36,805 nt of DNA from Apostichopus californicus. Taxonomy: Eukaryota; Echinodermata; Holothuroidea; Aspidochirotida; Stichopodidae. The stretch spans positions 6,922 through 43,726 of the forward strand of contig JAIPMN010004207.1 in the NCBI GenBank assembly GCA_020650975.1. The letters run 5' to 3'. The position numbers and the translations under genes are program-made. This document shows, in pieces, positions 12,600-24,900 of this stretch (the first letter of the stretch is position 1; every line of letters starts with the position of its first letter). The notes under the pieces are model-generated. The model was given only the letters and a program-made list of their open reading frames with translations. It was not told where the DNA came from and searched no databases.

Positions 12600-12813
12600 T
12601 ATAAAAGTTTAATAGCTAATGATTTGTTACAGCGGTCACAAAATGAAACACCGAGGTAGGCTGCGCTTACACAAACTGGCGGGTGAACCATGACCATCTT
12701 CGAGATTGCGCAACATTGGGTTTTTCGCAGACGATCATTCGCTATCATTACTGTACACCCTTATGAAGTAATTCAGCTAATTTCATCGTAGTTGACCGTC
12801 AAAAGGACTGAAA
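12600..12813 (+). promoter_or_regulatory. LRPPRC: Putative LRPPRC promoter / 5' UTR
   Basis: The DNA here is visibly richer in CpG than the surrounding sequence. It contains a TATAAAAG match at 12600-12607, a GGCGGG box near 12678-12683 and a TTGCGCAAC palindrome near 12706-12714. Two upstream ATGs (12643 and 12690) open short frames that end before the main ATG at 12814. The start site is unknown, and mitochondrial housekeeping genes are often TATA-less, so the TATA match may be chance. Confidence 0.3.
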
Positions 12814-12962
12814 ATGAGTTCTGTGGCGAGGGCATCTGCAATAATTCGCCATCTTCCAGTCGTTTACCGTCAGCTTTCGAGTGCTGGCTGCTTACCACAT
12901 CATGGAGCAGCAACTACGACCCAGTTAGCTAGGACACTTCTCAACGCTCAGGGACTCACATG
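12814..12962 (+). CDS. LRPPRC: LRPPRC exon 1, start and presequence
   Basis: The ATG has A at -3 (CTGAAAATGAG). 49 codons begin [20 protein letters not shown], with no acidic residue. The donor TG/GTTTGT is non-ideal, but it is the GT that gives phase 2 as required by exon 2 (junction codon TGC, Cys50) and precedes the in-frame TAA at 12982. Confidence 0.8.
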
Positions 12963-15900
12963 GTTTGTGCAGTGTGCCGCCTAACGTGGTTTCGTAATTG
13001 ATAAATTAACATTAGGCTTAGGTTTCAGGTAATCGTGCAAACTGTATGAAAGTTACCGTACTACTAGTTCGTGAATGTAAAGCTGCAGTACATATGCGCC
13101 CCAAATGAATATAAAGATTGCACGAAGTTTTAACAAAAAGTAATAATACATTTGTTTGAAGTTTTTGTTCCCCATGAAATCTTCTCTTTTACGATATGTT
13201 GCATTTTTTGTTTTTCATTCTCTGTGAACTTTTAATGGCGCTCTGAACTTTTTATAGCCTAGGCTTACTACTTATTTATTCTAGGGCCTAGGCCTACATC
13301 TGTTTGTACATGTATGTAATTTTTTGTATGTTTGCTCCTTGTAAATTTTATGTTTAGCACCTGTGATAACAATCCTTTGAGTTTGACTTGAATTCTAAAT
13401 AAACTTGAAGTAAACATATAACTTTTGTAAGACCTAACCTTTTCACTTCCTCATGTACCCCTTCCTTGCAAGTTGTATTGTCACTTCACTTAAATCGTAC
13501 AGAAATTCTATTTACAAATTGTGTCCATTTAGAATTAACATCTACACTGCAGGACTTCCCACCTGTTGGCTTTGAAACATGAGTCATGACTAGCAGCCAA
13601 TGTCATATCTTGCAATGTCATGTCCCGTTGAGTGAAAGATGTGTCCAAGACAAGGACATGGGCCAAGGGGGCTGCAGTCCTGGGTAAAGTAGGGTTCCCG
13701 GGAAGTGTAGCTTCCCATGAGAATACATGATAAGTGAAGAATACAAAAAAAAAAATCCATTGACATAATTGTCTTTAGACCCCACATCCTCTTGATGCCT
13801 CTGAATGTGTCTTCCACTTTTATGCAATAACAGTTACCACCCAAATCAGAATTCACACTGGTTTATTTCATGATTGCTGGTGTCAACAAAGTCAAATTTT
13901 TAATAACTATGCCTTATTAATTTAAAAAAATGTCCATTGAGTCATTGTGGAGACTGGGCACTAAATCATAAACATCAGATGGACTTGATATTACAACCAT
14001 ATTTTAAGAAATTAAGTAACTATTTACTAATTTTTGATTAATTTGTCTAACTACATATATACAGCAAATACATGTTACATTATTTTGCAATAAGAAACCC
14101 TCACAGCTTCAGTCCTTAGGATTATTATGAAGTAACTATTCTACTATAACATCAGAACTTCTTAAAACATCGCCAAACTTCAAAGCATTTTCATGAGATC
14201 AGAAGTTTCAAGAATTAAAGGAAAAGCAATACTTTTCCCTTTTCTGTAGCACTCCTCAACACCGGCATTTCCATGCCTACGGAGCAGCTTACCAGAATGT
14301 TTCATCTGAGCACAGAGTAGGACAATCAACCTTCCAAACAAGAAATGTAGAAACAGACTTTCGAGTTGTCTTGAAGAGATTAGATGACATGGTTAGAAGA
14401 ACAGGGAGAATTACTAGGAACCAACTACAGGTGGTATTTGATGAAGTCTGCAAGCTAGGTAATTTAAATGTTAAGCAGTTTACCGGTATTTTTGCTTAAA
14501 TATATAGAAATATGCAGGGAATAATTTGTCCGGTATCGCATCCCAAAATGTTATTCAAAATAGTCAAATTGCTACATAAATGAAAACATATATATATATA
14601 TATAGCAGTTTTTGCACACTGAAGCTAACTATTTTCAGTATTTTATGAGACATAAAAATCATGAAGCAAAAAATATTACACAAAATTATTCCATTATGTT
14701 GTTATTTCTTTTCTTTTCTGGAAAAGGTTGCATAAAATTTGGCTTTTTAACCAACTTTTAATACTGTTGAAATTTTCTTTTGTCATTGACAGGTGTAGCA
14801 ACTCCAAATCAGTCCCTGCTCCTGATCAGAAGCTGTGGGTCATTATTACCAGAGGTCCAACCAAAGGAAAGGACAGAACTGGTTCACTCCTTCTGGGACA
14901 CATTAAAAGGCTTTGGTATGTGAACAAGTTAACATTATAATAATATACTTGTTTACAGGACCCAGAGATGATTTATTGAAAGGTTACCAGACAATCTGAG
15001 ATAACATATGAATTCAACCAAAATAAACTATGGCTTGTTGCTAGAGTTTACACATTTTATAATAAGACCAGATTAGTAGACATTGATGTTAGTAGACGTT
15101 GAATGTTGCCATGTGGACAACATTGAAAGAACTTGGAGGTCGTCTGGTGGAATGTTCAGTAAAATCAGACAGAGCAACATTAGAGAAATAAAGTTCTGAT
15201 GTGTAACTGAATTTGTGGAAGATCAAGCGCAGAGGATCAGTCTCTTAAAAAGAGAAAAAATAAAATAAATAATAAGGGAGACTTGTCTGTTTATTCAGTA
15301 TGTTATTATGTGAGAAGGTGAATGTACAACTGTAAAGCTAGGAAAGAAATAGATTGGATCTATTGACTCTATAAATCTCCACCAGGTTATTATCCGTAGA
15401 ATAGATCTGTTGCCTCTGTAACTCTCCATGTGGTTGTGATTCTTACAACATTTACAACAGGAATCGTTTCCGTTGTAGCTAATGACTACCTGTCTTCATT
15501 TTAAGATTTGTATATATTCAACTTGAGAAGATTTTCAGGTGCACATCCACTGGTGTTTTTTTTTGACATGTGATAATGTCTCTCATACCAATGTGTGTCT
15601 AGGGAAGCTATGTTCAGAAAGTAAGTCTAAGGGAATTAATACTGTATGTAGTACTTCACTGCAAAGTGCTTTACAAAATGGACAAGGTGCCATGTAAATG
15701 TAAAGATGTAGACGACCGTGTGGTATTTTATACTTTTTTATGCGAAATTATGTCATGTTTTGTATGTTTCATTGTCATTAAAGCCTTTGTATTTTACATT
15801 GGTTGTAATATGTTTCTTGTTCAGGAACAAAGTATGACGCGAGTCATTACAATGCACTGCTCAAGGTATATCTGCAGAATGAACACGACTTCAAACCCAC

Positions 15901-18900
15901 AGAGTTCTTGGCCAACATGGAACAGGATAATGTTGAACCAAATAGGGTAAGGCCAACTCTAAAATTAACACAGTGCAACACTCTTTACTGTACTTAACAC
16001 CATGTATGTATTGTATTGGTTTGTATTGAATTGGTTGTATTTGTATATTGTATTTGTATTATTGTATTTATATATTGTATTTGTATTGTATTGGTTTGTA
16101 TTTAATCCAACGACTGATGTAACGTTTGATTTATTTTATGAATGAATGAATAAACGTTTTAATGCCTGGTATGCTGACAGCAATTTGATTATGAGGATAT
16201 CAATTTACCACAAGCCTTTACAATATTTGCTAAACTATATCAAAGTCCTTTGCCCTGTAAAATTTCAAAGAAATGTATATATAGTCTGGCAGGGAAGAAA
16301 CAAATTCTTGAATTTTTATTTCCTTGTTGATTAGCATGTACTTTGCAACATTTTGTATCAAAAGGTATTTCCACATAAAAAAGTCTGTTGATTTTATTTT
16401 ATTTTATTTTAGTTTGTGTTTTTGTTGTTTAGTTGCTGTTTTACTTAAGACAATCCTAGAAATCTTCTAAAACTAGTTCATTTCTTTGAAGGTAACCTAC
16501 CAAAGGTTGATCAGTGCCTACTGTCTGAAGGGAGATATACCAGGTGCAACTCAGATCCTAGAGTTTATGAAGAGCAAAGACCTACCTGTAACGGAAGGAG
16601 TATTCAATTCTCTGATAACTGGTCACGCTAGATCAAAGTAAGTATTTTAACGTTTCTAGACGGGATTGACAATAAAACACTGCTGGATACTCTAAAAATG
16701 ACATCAAAGTTTTACAAAATTACAAAGTGTCCTTCAGAACTTTTCTCCCACAAATTTTGAACTACCTGTTTACTTGGTGTTTGTAATTTTGTGACATTCT
16801 TTGTGTTCTCAAGATTTGTTAAGGACATACAGTATACTGAGCACTGTGAGCAAGTCAGTCTGCACGGGATTTGGTACCAAAAATCAATTTTTCTTTTAAG
16901 CTTCACTTTATAAATATGTAATAGCTCTAATTGTATAATGCATGCAATGACCTAATTTAGCCTTGACAAGGATGAAGGTCTTTCTTTGAATGTTTTCTAA
17001 TTGTCTTACAGAAAGCATAAACCACTTAAAAGTCACTTTTATGTAACTTAATATTTTAAGTTACTAACATGCTTTGCCTCTTTGCATATATTTTAAAAAT
17101 CTGAGAAAAACGTGTGAAAGTAAAGTCAAGGAAATATAATTTTGTATGTTTTATACAGTTTGGTATTTGTATGTATTGGTATATTATCATACAGCTTATT
17201 CATTGCACATGAATATAAATTAAATATGAACTGTCTGACTCTTTGATCTCTCCTAGTGACATGGAGAATGCCAGAAATATCCTGAATGTGATGAGGTAAG
17301 AACACAAATACTACTGTTACTCTGATTGGTGGGAAGAGGCATGGGAATGGAAAAAGAAACATTGATTCTTAAAATACCAGAAATTCTTGTTTAAATATGA
17401 AGACTGTTTAATTGGGAAATACATTGCTAATATGTCTTAAAGATTGGTTATTCATCATATTTAGTCACAATTATACAGATCACACTGTGTGTGTGGAGAC
17501 TGTGCAGCTGGACACAGACTTCTGTGTGTTAAAGAATGGCTAACTTCTAAACTCAGTTGTGATTGAATAATGGATTAAGTAGCAGAGGAGGTGTTGTATC
17601 CTTCATAGAATGTACAGCTGAGACAAATTAGAACAGGAATTCTCAAGTAACTTTCTATGAGGTCAAGAGAAAAACATTGGCTGGACCAAAGGTACTACAC
17701 CATATCCCAATAGGTGTAGATTTGTCTTGGCACATTCCACATTGAAATCTTTCTCTAGCACGAATTAAGCTGGCAAGCCAACTATTGAGAACACCATGAT
17801 GTAGAATGTATACTTCGATGGTATATGATGAGCTATACTGATCAGCAATAGAGAAGAGAGTAGTTTATGAAAGGATGTCCAACTTGAATGATCTACATAT
17901 AATAGTGTTTCAACTAATTCCTTTGAGTGCCAGAAGGTGCATTCACTAGCCTTAATGTTAAAGCAGTATATTAAGTTTATTCATAAGTCTCAATTTTAAA
18001 ATATAACTCAAATGTGAGGCTCTTCAGTAGTGATCAAATTTTCAGTGAAAATAATTATGAAAAAAATAATTATTCATTGTTTTATTTTGGCATCATTTTA
18101 ATGATAGGTAATCTGTCAACCTACTTCTTGGATCAGAATGAAATACTTTGAGGGTTTTATACTGATGTTTATTCATTGTAAGATATTCATACTTGATCAT
18201 AGGCAAACCTGAATTGGTTTCTGAAAACAGCTTAAGAATCAAGTAGGGTTAATGTGGTGTATCATATAATGAGATTTGTTGATGGTGTTATCTGTTCCCT
18301 GCAGGGCGGTAGGCTTAGAACCAAGTGCTGATACCTTCACCACGCTAATGGCTGCCTATGCAGAGAGTGGAGCAGCCGAAGAAATAGAAAAAGTAAGAAT
18401 TAATTCCCTTGAAGTTTGTTTTATTCATTAATATTTGTATTGTTACCATCAAGAAAAGAATGTATTCCATAGTAGTCCTGGACGTGAATGTATAGCCTAG
18501 GCAGTAAACTAGTGAAAAAATACGATATATTCCAATATTTTCAACTTTCACATAAAGTTGTTTTAGTTTCCTTAATTTATAATAATTTCAATAGTATTAA
18601 CAAACAATCCACAGTTGATGTTTATATTAGATTTTGTTTAGAGTTTGCAATTAACTTTGAAGTGAAATATTGCTTTATTTGGCTGAAACTGTTTTGGTTA
18701 TCTGAATATCTGTATCTTTACTAATTGAATTGTTAGTAAAGCATGAATATTCAACAAGGAGTATTTTATATTTCTTGAAGGACTTCATTTGCACCTGTCT
18801 TCACACCCGTTAATAATCACAGCCTAACATTTGCTTCATAGCAAATTCATGAGGATAAAATTACGTTCGCAAAAAAGTATACTTAGTTCAACTTAAACTT

Positions 18901-21900
18901 GTCGCCTTGATTTGAAGAATTCTTAGCATTAGGATAAGTTAGTATCACAACTAATATTGTAGTTTTGTCATTGCCAGTATGTAAGAGGTGGTAATTACAT
19001 AATTTCTGCATCAAAGTATTTTCTTCATCATCTCTTCGGTAACAGATTATGGAAGAAGCAGAATCCCAGAATGTGACTCTTAGCACCAGACATATCCTCA
19101 GTGTTGCATATTCTCTGGCTGTCTGCGGAAACACAGACCAACTCCCAAAGGTAGCTCCTTGGCCTACGTATAAGGGCACGACTGATATTTAGTGATTATA
19201 CAATCATCTAAATTGAGCAAAACGATCTTTGTGTTAGACATGCCAAACTACCCTCTCAGGTTAAATACTGAATGAGAAACAGTTCTGTAATGCCAAATAC
19301 TGAGAGATATATTATGAAGCATTGATCCTTTTTAAAGAACAGCTTAACTGAATCTCCAATTCATTCGATAAATTGTTCAACATAATAGTCTTCAGAATTT
19401 ATTTATATTCAATCCTGTCCACAGTGAGGAGTACACTTTTGCTGTATTTGACTTAAGTTCACTTTAAACATTCAATACAGAATTTATTTTGCATAGTTCC
19501 CTTAGTGAAATGCTTTTCTTTTCTCACTGGTAGTTGTTATCACCTCTGATGGAATACATTTATGACCAGAGTAGTAGTATAATGATCAGGACAGCATAAG
19601 CAGCCCATTGACTCGCTTTTTGAAATTTATTTATTTATTGTCTTTTTATTCTGAATTATTTTTTCTTTAGATTCTAGCAAAAGCTGACATTGGATCAGGA
19701 TTTATACCAGGTAAAACAATTTCTAACAATATAGTAATACTGATGCAACTTTCTGTTCTTGGAACCAGAAAGAATGTATTCTACCTTCCATCCACCTCAT
19801 TAAGAGGAGACTTGGATAGGCAGCGTTATGAAAATGTTACTTATCGTTCATGTTATTCTGTGTAACTACTGGATATGTAGGTGGGGATGGTGGGGGGGGG
19901 CTGCACTTATGCCTTCCAACTACATCTACTGTACCAACCCAACCCTCTTCTTCATATCCGTCATATCTTGAGTAGATTTTGCCGGCAGTTTCAACCTCAA
20001 CCATGAAATATATGAATTATCCCACCCTTTACTTACTACACAAAAATATATGTTGGCTGTATTGCTTTCACAGTGAAATACACTCAAACACCTTGGCATA
20101 AATGTGCCTTTTATATGTTATTTTAGACACTATCAACCTATGTCTTAGTCTGATGGCGAGAGGTTTGGATGAAGCCGCCTTTGAAGCTGTCAAGCTATTC
20201 AATAGCATCAGAGAAGACCGAAACCTAGTAGATGGTGAGACATTCAACCAAGGCAACTTCTTTGTAGATCATGCAGTCATCAATCATATGGTAAGGTTAT
20301 GGTGCATCCTCTTGAAAAATTTGTTTCCCATGTACTCATATCTGGTGTCATACCATGTTCCTCCCTCCCTCCTTGCTCCCATTGACCATCTTTGGTACCC
20401 TTTGCCCCTCCCTTTTGGACCAACCTACTGTAATGCTGTTCACCTCTGACTCTCACCTCCCTCTTCCCTCATCTCTCCTCCCTCCTCTCTCTTCCCTCCT
20501 CTCTCCTATCTCTTCCCTCCTCCCATGTGCTTCCTCACCGCCTCCATCACTAGGCTCAATTGAACATCCTGACATGAGTAGACAGGGTTTTCTCTATTCA
20601 TTGGTGTCAGTTGGTACTACAGATCAATTAGCAATTCATACCAAGTTACTCTATGGCCTGAAGCTTTATTCACTCCCAGTTCCATCATTATTTCCCTAGT
20701 TAAGTGTTGTCGAAACCACTGTTTCAAGAAGTATAAAAGCTGAAAGAACAACAATTTTTTACCATAACATTATTAACACAATTTTGACAGGTTTTTGTGA
20801 CTCTGTTAGGAAATCTATTTCATTTTCTCTGCAGCCCTTTGAAAAGTTAAACGCGTACATGGATCAGATGGTGGAGATGGGATTACACAGCAACCCTCAT
20901 ACCGTAGCTCTCCAAGCATCACTCAGGAGAGGGGATGAAGGTAACTATCATGACTTAACCTTTGACCTCAACATGGTACCACACTTGGACAATACCATGT
21001 CGTTGTCATCTCTTTCTGATGAGAGGTGACAGATATGATATTAAAAATTTGCAATGGGACTTCAAAGATGAGAACATACGTTACTTCTAACTTTAATCAA
21101 TGGTGAAAGCGTCGATTTCAAGAAAACTCAAAAAGAATGAAAAAAGCAATGTGTTATCATTCACATTTTGTATTTTATTTCTGTTTCTGGGTTGTGAAGT
21201 TAATGCAAGTCTGAGATAGCTCCACCAACATAAACGTTGCATTAATTTATTTCATTTTCCTTAGAATATGCTGAGAAAGTAATCAGAAGGATGAAAGAAT
21301 TGGTAAGTATTATCCTAAATATTTATCATTTCAATGTCATAGAAAGAGGATAAATATTATATTTGAAGTAAAATATAAGTCAGGGGTGAATGTCTGAGTC
21401 AGAGGCGACTGTCTTGGTGTTCAGAGGATGATCGGTGTCCTCATGTCTGACCATCAGGGATGGTTGTCCATTGCCAGCTCAAAATTGGTAAAATGTGTCT
21501 ATATTTCACATAGGAAGACTGTTCTTCCTGGATGTTGTTACATCTTGGCTTAAAATTCTATCCAGTGAATGACATGGTAGATGCCCACAAGGGATTGCTA
21601 CAAACCTTTTCTGATTCTCACTTAATTCTTGGACAGATTTATCTTGCTTGCTCTACATTAGTCAGATAGTAATTTTGAATTTCAAAAAGCTTACTGGCTT
21701 TCTGGTTGGTTATATTTTCTTTTATTTTTGTGTGACAATATGCATGATATTAGGATATTGAGGAACAGCTTTTTAGGGTTGTTGATGTTGGACATCTAAA
21801 TGTACCTGTAGTTTCAAATATGTGAAGTTATATGTTATATTTTTGGAAGTATGGTCTTTTGAATATCTGATTGTTTTTTATCTGTAAATTTTGAATAAAA

Positions 21901-24900
21901 ACAGCAACACATGAATTTCAGTTTAACTGTTTTTTTTTTCATTATCATTATTTTTTTTAATTTGTCCACCAGACCTTAGAAGTGTACACAATTGTATTTT
22001 TCGATACATGGACAGAACACTCATCATTCTTGTTTCTGATTTTGTTCTCAGGGTCAGACACTTAGATGTCACTACTTTTGGCCTCTTCTTGCAAATGTTT
22101 CCGCAAAGAATAAAACCAGTGAGTAATCATGTTTGCAGCTTTTTAAGTTTGGTATGAACTAGCGTCAAAACAAACAAGCAGTGTATATTGATCACAACAA
22201 AGGTGTCTCTCTGTCCCTGTGAGACTATTGACACTGTAAGTCAGTATTACAAATGTGTAAAAATGATGAAATAGCCATGTAGAGTAATATTTTGATGGTT
22301 TTGGATTCAAGTTATGTTGAACCAGGATACCAAGTAAGGTGGATTTATTTTACCTAGGGCAATCCATCATATTTGCAATATGTGAAGCTGGGAGTAAATG
22401 TCATGAATTTAAAAATTAGCTGACATTGTTTCTTTTCCTGGTATATACTTGTGTTCCTGTCTTTTCATTGGAGAGGGTGCAGTGGGTCCATATATTTTAG
22501 GGAGCTGAGGGTCCTTCCATAGAAGGGGTGTGGGTGTTTGCAAGGCTGAGAGACATGGACACCATCCACACAACCTTTGAGCCCTCTCTTATTCTTCATC
22601 CTAACCGAAATAACCTTGCTTTGATTCCAGATTAAATCTATATTGTTGAGGAAGTAGTGTAATAATACCTTTGTCCCTCTCTCCCTTCCCTCCCCTATTA
22701 CTGGTTATGAGATTCTTGATCATGTCACTGCCTATGAGTTTAAGCTATCATTTTGTGGCCTTTAGTGAACTCAGTAGTTCCACTTGTAATTTTCTTTCAT
22801 TTTAATCTAGGAATGAAGCGTCTTCTTGGTTTCATGTTTGAGATGGGAGTACCAGTCAATATTGATACCTACACTATGTATGTACTGCCAGTCTTGAAGC
22901 CAAGTGTGGAAGAGATGTTGAAGACGGTAGAGGTATGTAAACCTTTGTGTTTCGACAGTCATCTAAAGCAGGAATCACTGTTTAAAGTCTGGCTCAAGAA
23001 TCATGCTAGGACTCACACACAGCAAAGACAGTTTGAAACGAGAACATATTCTGCGTACAAAGGAAAGAAATGAAAGGAAAAATTGAAACAATCAGTTGAA
23101 ACATTACATTAACCACTTACTAAAGTTATTAATTTGTGCTGGGCGATCAATTTTCAATTACTGGGATTTTTCCCCATTTTTTTTATATTTCATTTTTCTC
23201 ACTAAATGGTCGTCTGAAGTGAGATGAAACTTAAGAGGTAAACAATGTTTGTTATTGGAGATTGGCACCCAAGGCCCTGTGTCCTACTTTGAAGCAGCAG
23301 GTTCAGTTTTTTTGAAATCAAAGATATATTTATAGACATACTTTGACAGTCCTATTTCCATCTTTTGGATGTTTACAAAAACTGCTTCAGTCATATCTCA
23401 TGATCTCTGGAACAATTTCACTAAAAGCCCAATTTCTGCTATTTGCATCTAAATTTACACCATTGAGTGCAGCAGGTATTGCCACATGTAAACTTTATTC
23501 AGTGTGTTCCTTAAAGTCAAAGTAATTTTTTATCTTTTTGACATCATCACAAGATTAATGTATGTGGTCCAGTTACAGAATTGTTGACAATTGACAATTC
23601 ATAATCATGGATGTTAAATATGTATCTATTCGGTCAAATTCGGTCAGCTTGCGGCTTTGATAAGCCAATGATGGCTTCTTCGTGAGTTCCTGCTTGCAGG
23701 AGGATCTAAAATACATACAAACATACGTACATACATACAAACAAACATACTTTACTAACAACATTACTTTACTAACAACATTACTTTAAACTTGGGACAG
23801 TCAGAGAGATGTCAGGTGTTCCTATAAGACGCAGCTTATGGTAGCACACAATTTAAGAATCAGGTGCCTAAAAACAAACAAAAAACAGAAATGATCTGCT
23901 CCTGCGTCATTCACAATGAGACTTTTGTTTTATTAGTAGACAGTAATATAGAGGGGCGGTTTGGCTGGTGTTCCGGCTCAGAACTGGTGGGCCCCTGGAT
24001 CAGAGGCACCAAAGTGAAGCTATATGCTTATTGGATGATTATCTCTTAGTCGCAAAAGATTGTCCACGGTTACAAATGTGCCGCTTGTTTGAAGGCCCAG
24101 GAGCTTCCGATTGAGTCTGTAGCAATTTATATGCCAGTGCATTCTTGGATTGAATGAAGCTTAAAATTCATAATTTTCTTGCTTTTTTCTCCCCAAGGAA
24201 CTCAATGGTGTTGTGGACAAAGATCTGATCAATGCCCTCTGTCGCAGCGAGGTCAAGACAGGTCGTCTAAGTGGTGTGCAGACGCTCAGTAAGTTGGAAT
24301 TTTGTTCATCAGCAAAGTCTATTGCGAACTGACATGCAGTAGGAAACTGTTTACTAGTACATAGTCAGTTGTAAGTAAACTGACTGATTGACCGTCCACA
24401 CTGTAGTGACCATCTTTGGTGATCAGGTGTAAGCTGCCTTTAAGCAATCTCTTTTTAAACATAGACACAGCATGGATGGTATCAAATAAAAAATTGGAAG
24501 GTCAAAATGTGACTCTATTTCATAATTTTTTATAAAAGAACAACCTCGGAAGTATAGTGAGATGCAACCAATAATGCAGAAATGCTGTCTTTGGAAATTG
24601 AGAATCCAACCAGAAAACCTGCTCAAAGTTCATTCCTAGTTACTCTCCCTCTGTTTACAGTGGAGCGTTATCCAGATCTGGTCGATGTGTCGTCCTTCAA
24701 AGCTACTCTGGTTTCTTCATTCACAAGGTACGTCAATAATATCATCTCTGAGTTTGGCTTCTTTAATTGCACTGTTCTCTAAACTTCCTCATCTAACTGT
24801 TTCTAGGCTGTGGTGTTTACTTTTAATTTGCTCTTTTTAAGTTGACACCAATGTTTCATTGTAATGTTTGTGTATTGATCAAGTAGTGGGGATCGACAGC

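Noticed and set aside
22753-23073. Single 106-residue ORF as a stand-alone gene
   Set aside because: Only 22811-22932 is coding (LRPPRC exon 14). The ends are intron read-through.
23864-24049. Possible tRNA or small gene near the GGGGCGGTTTGGCTGG stretch
   Set aside because: No cloverleaf, A box or B box could be assembled, and the open frame has no recognisable similarity.
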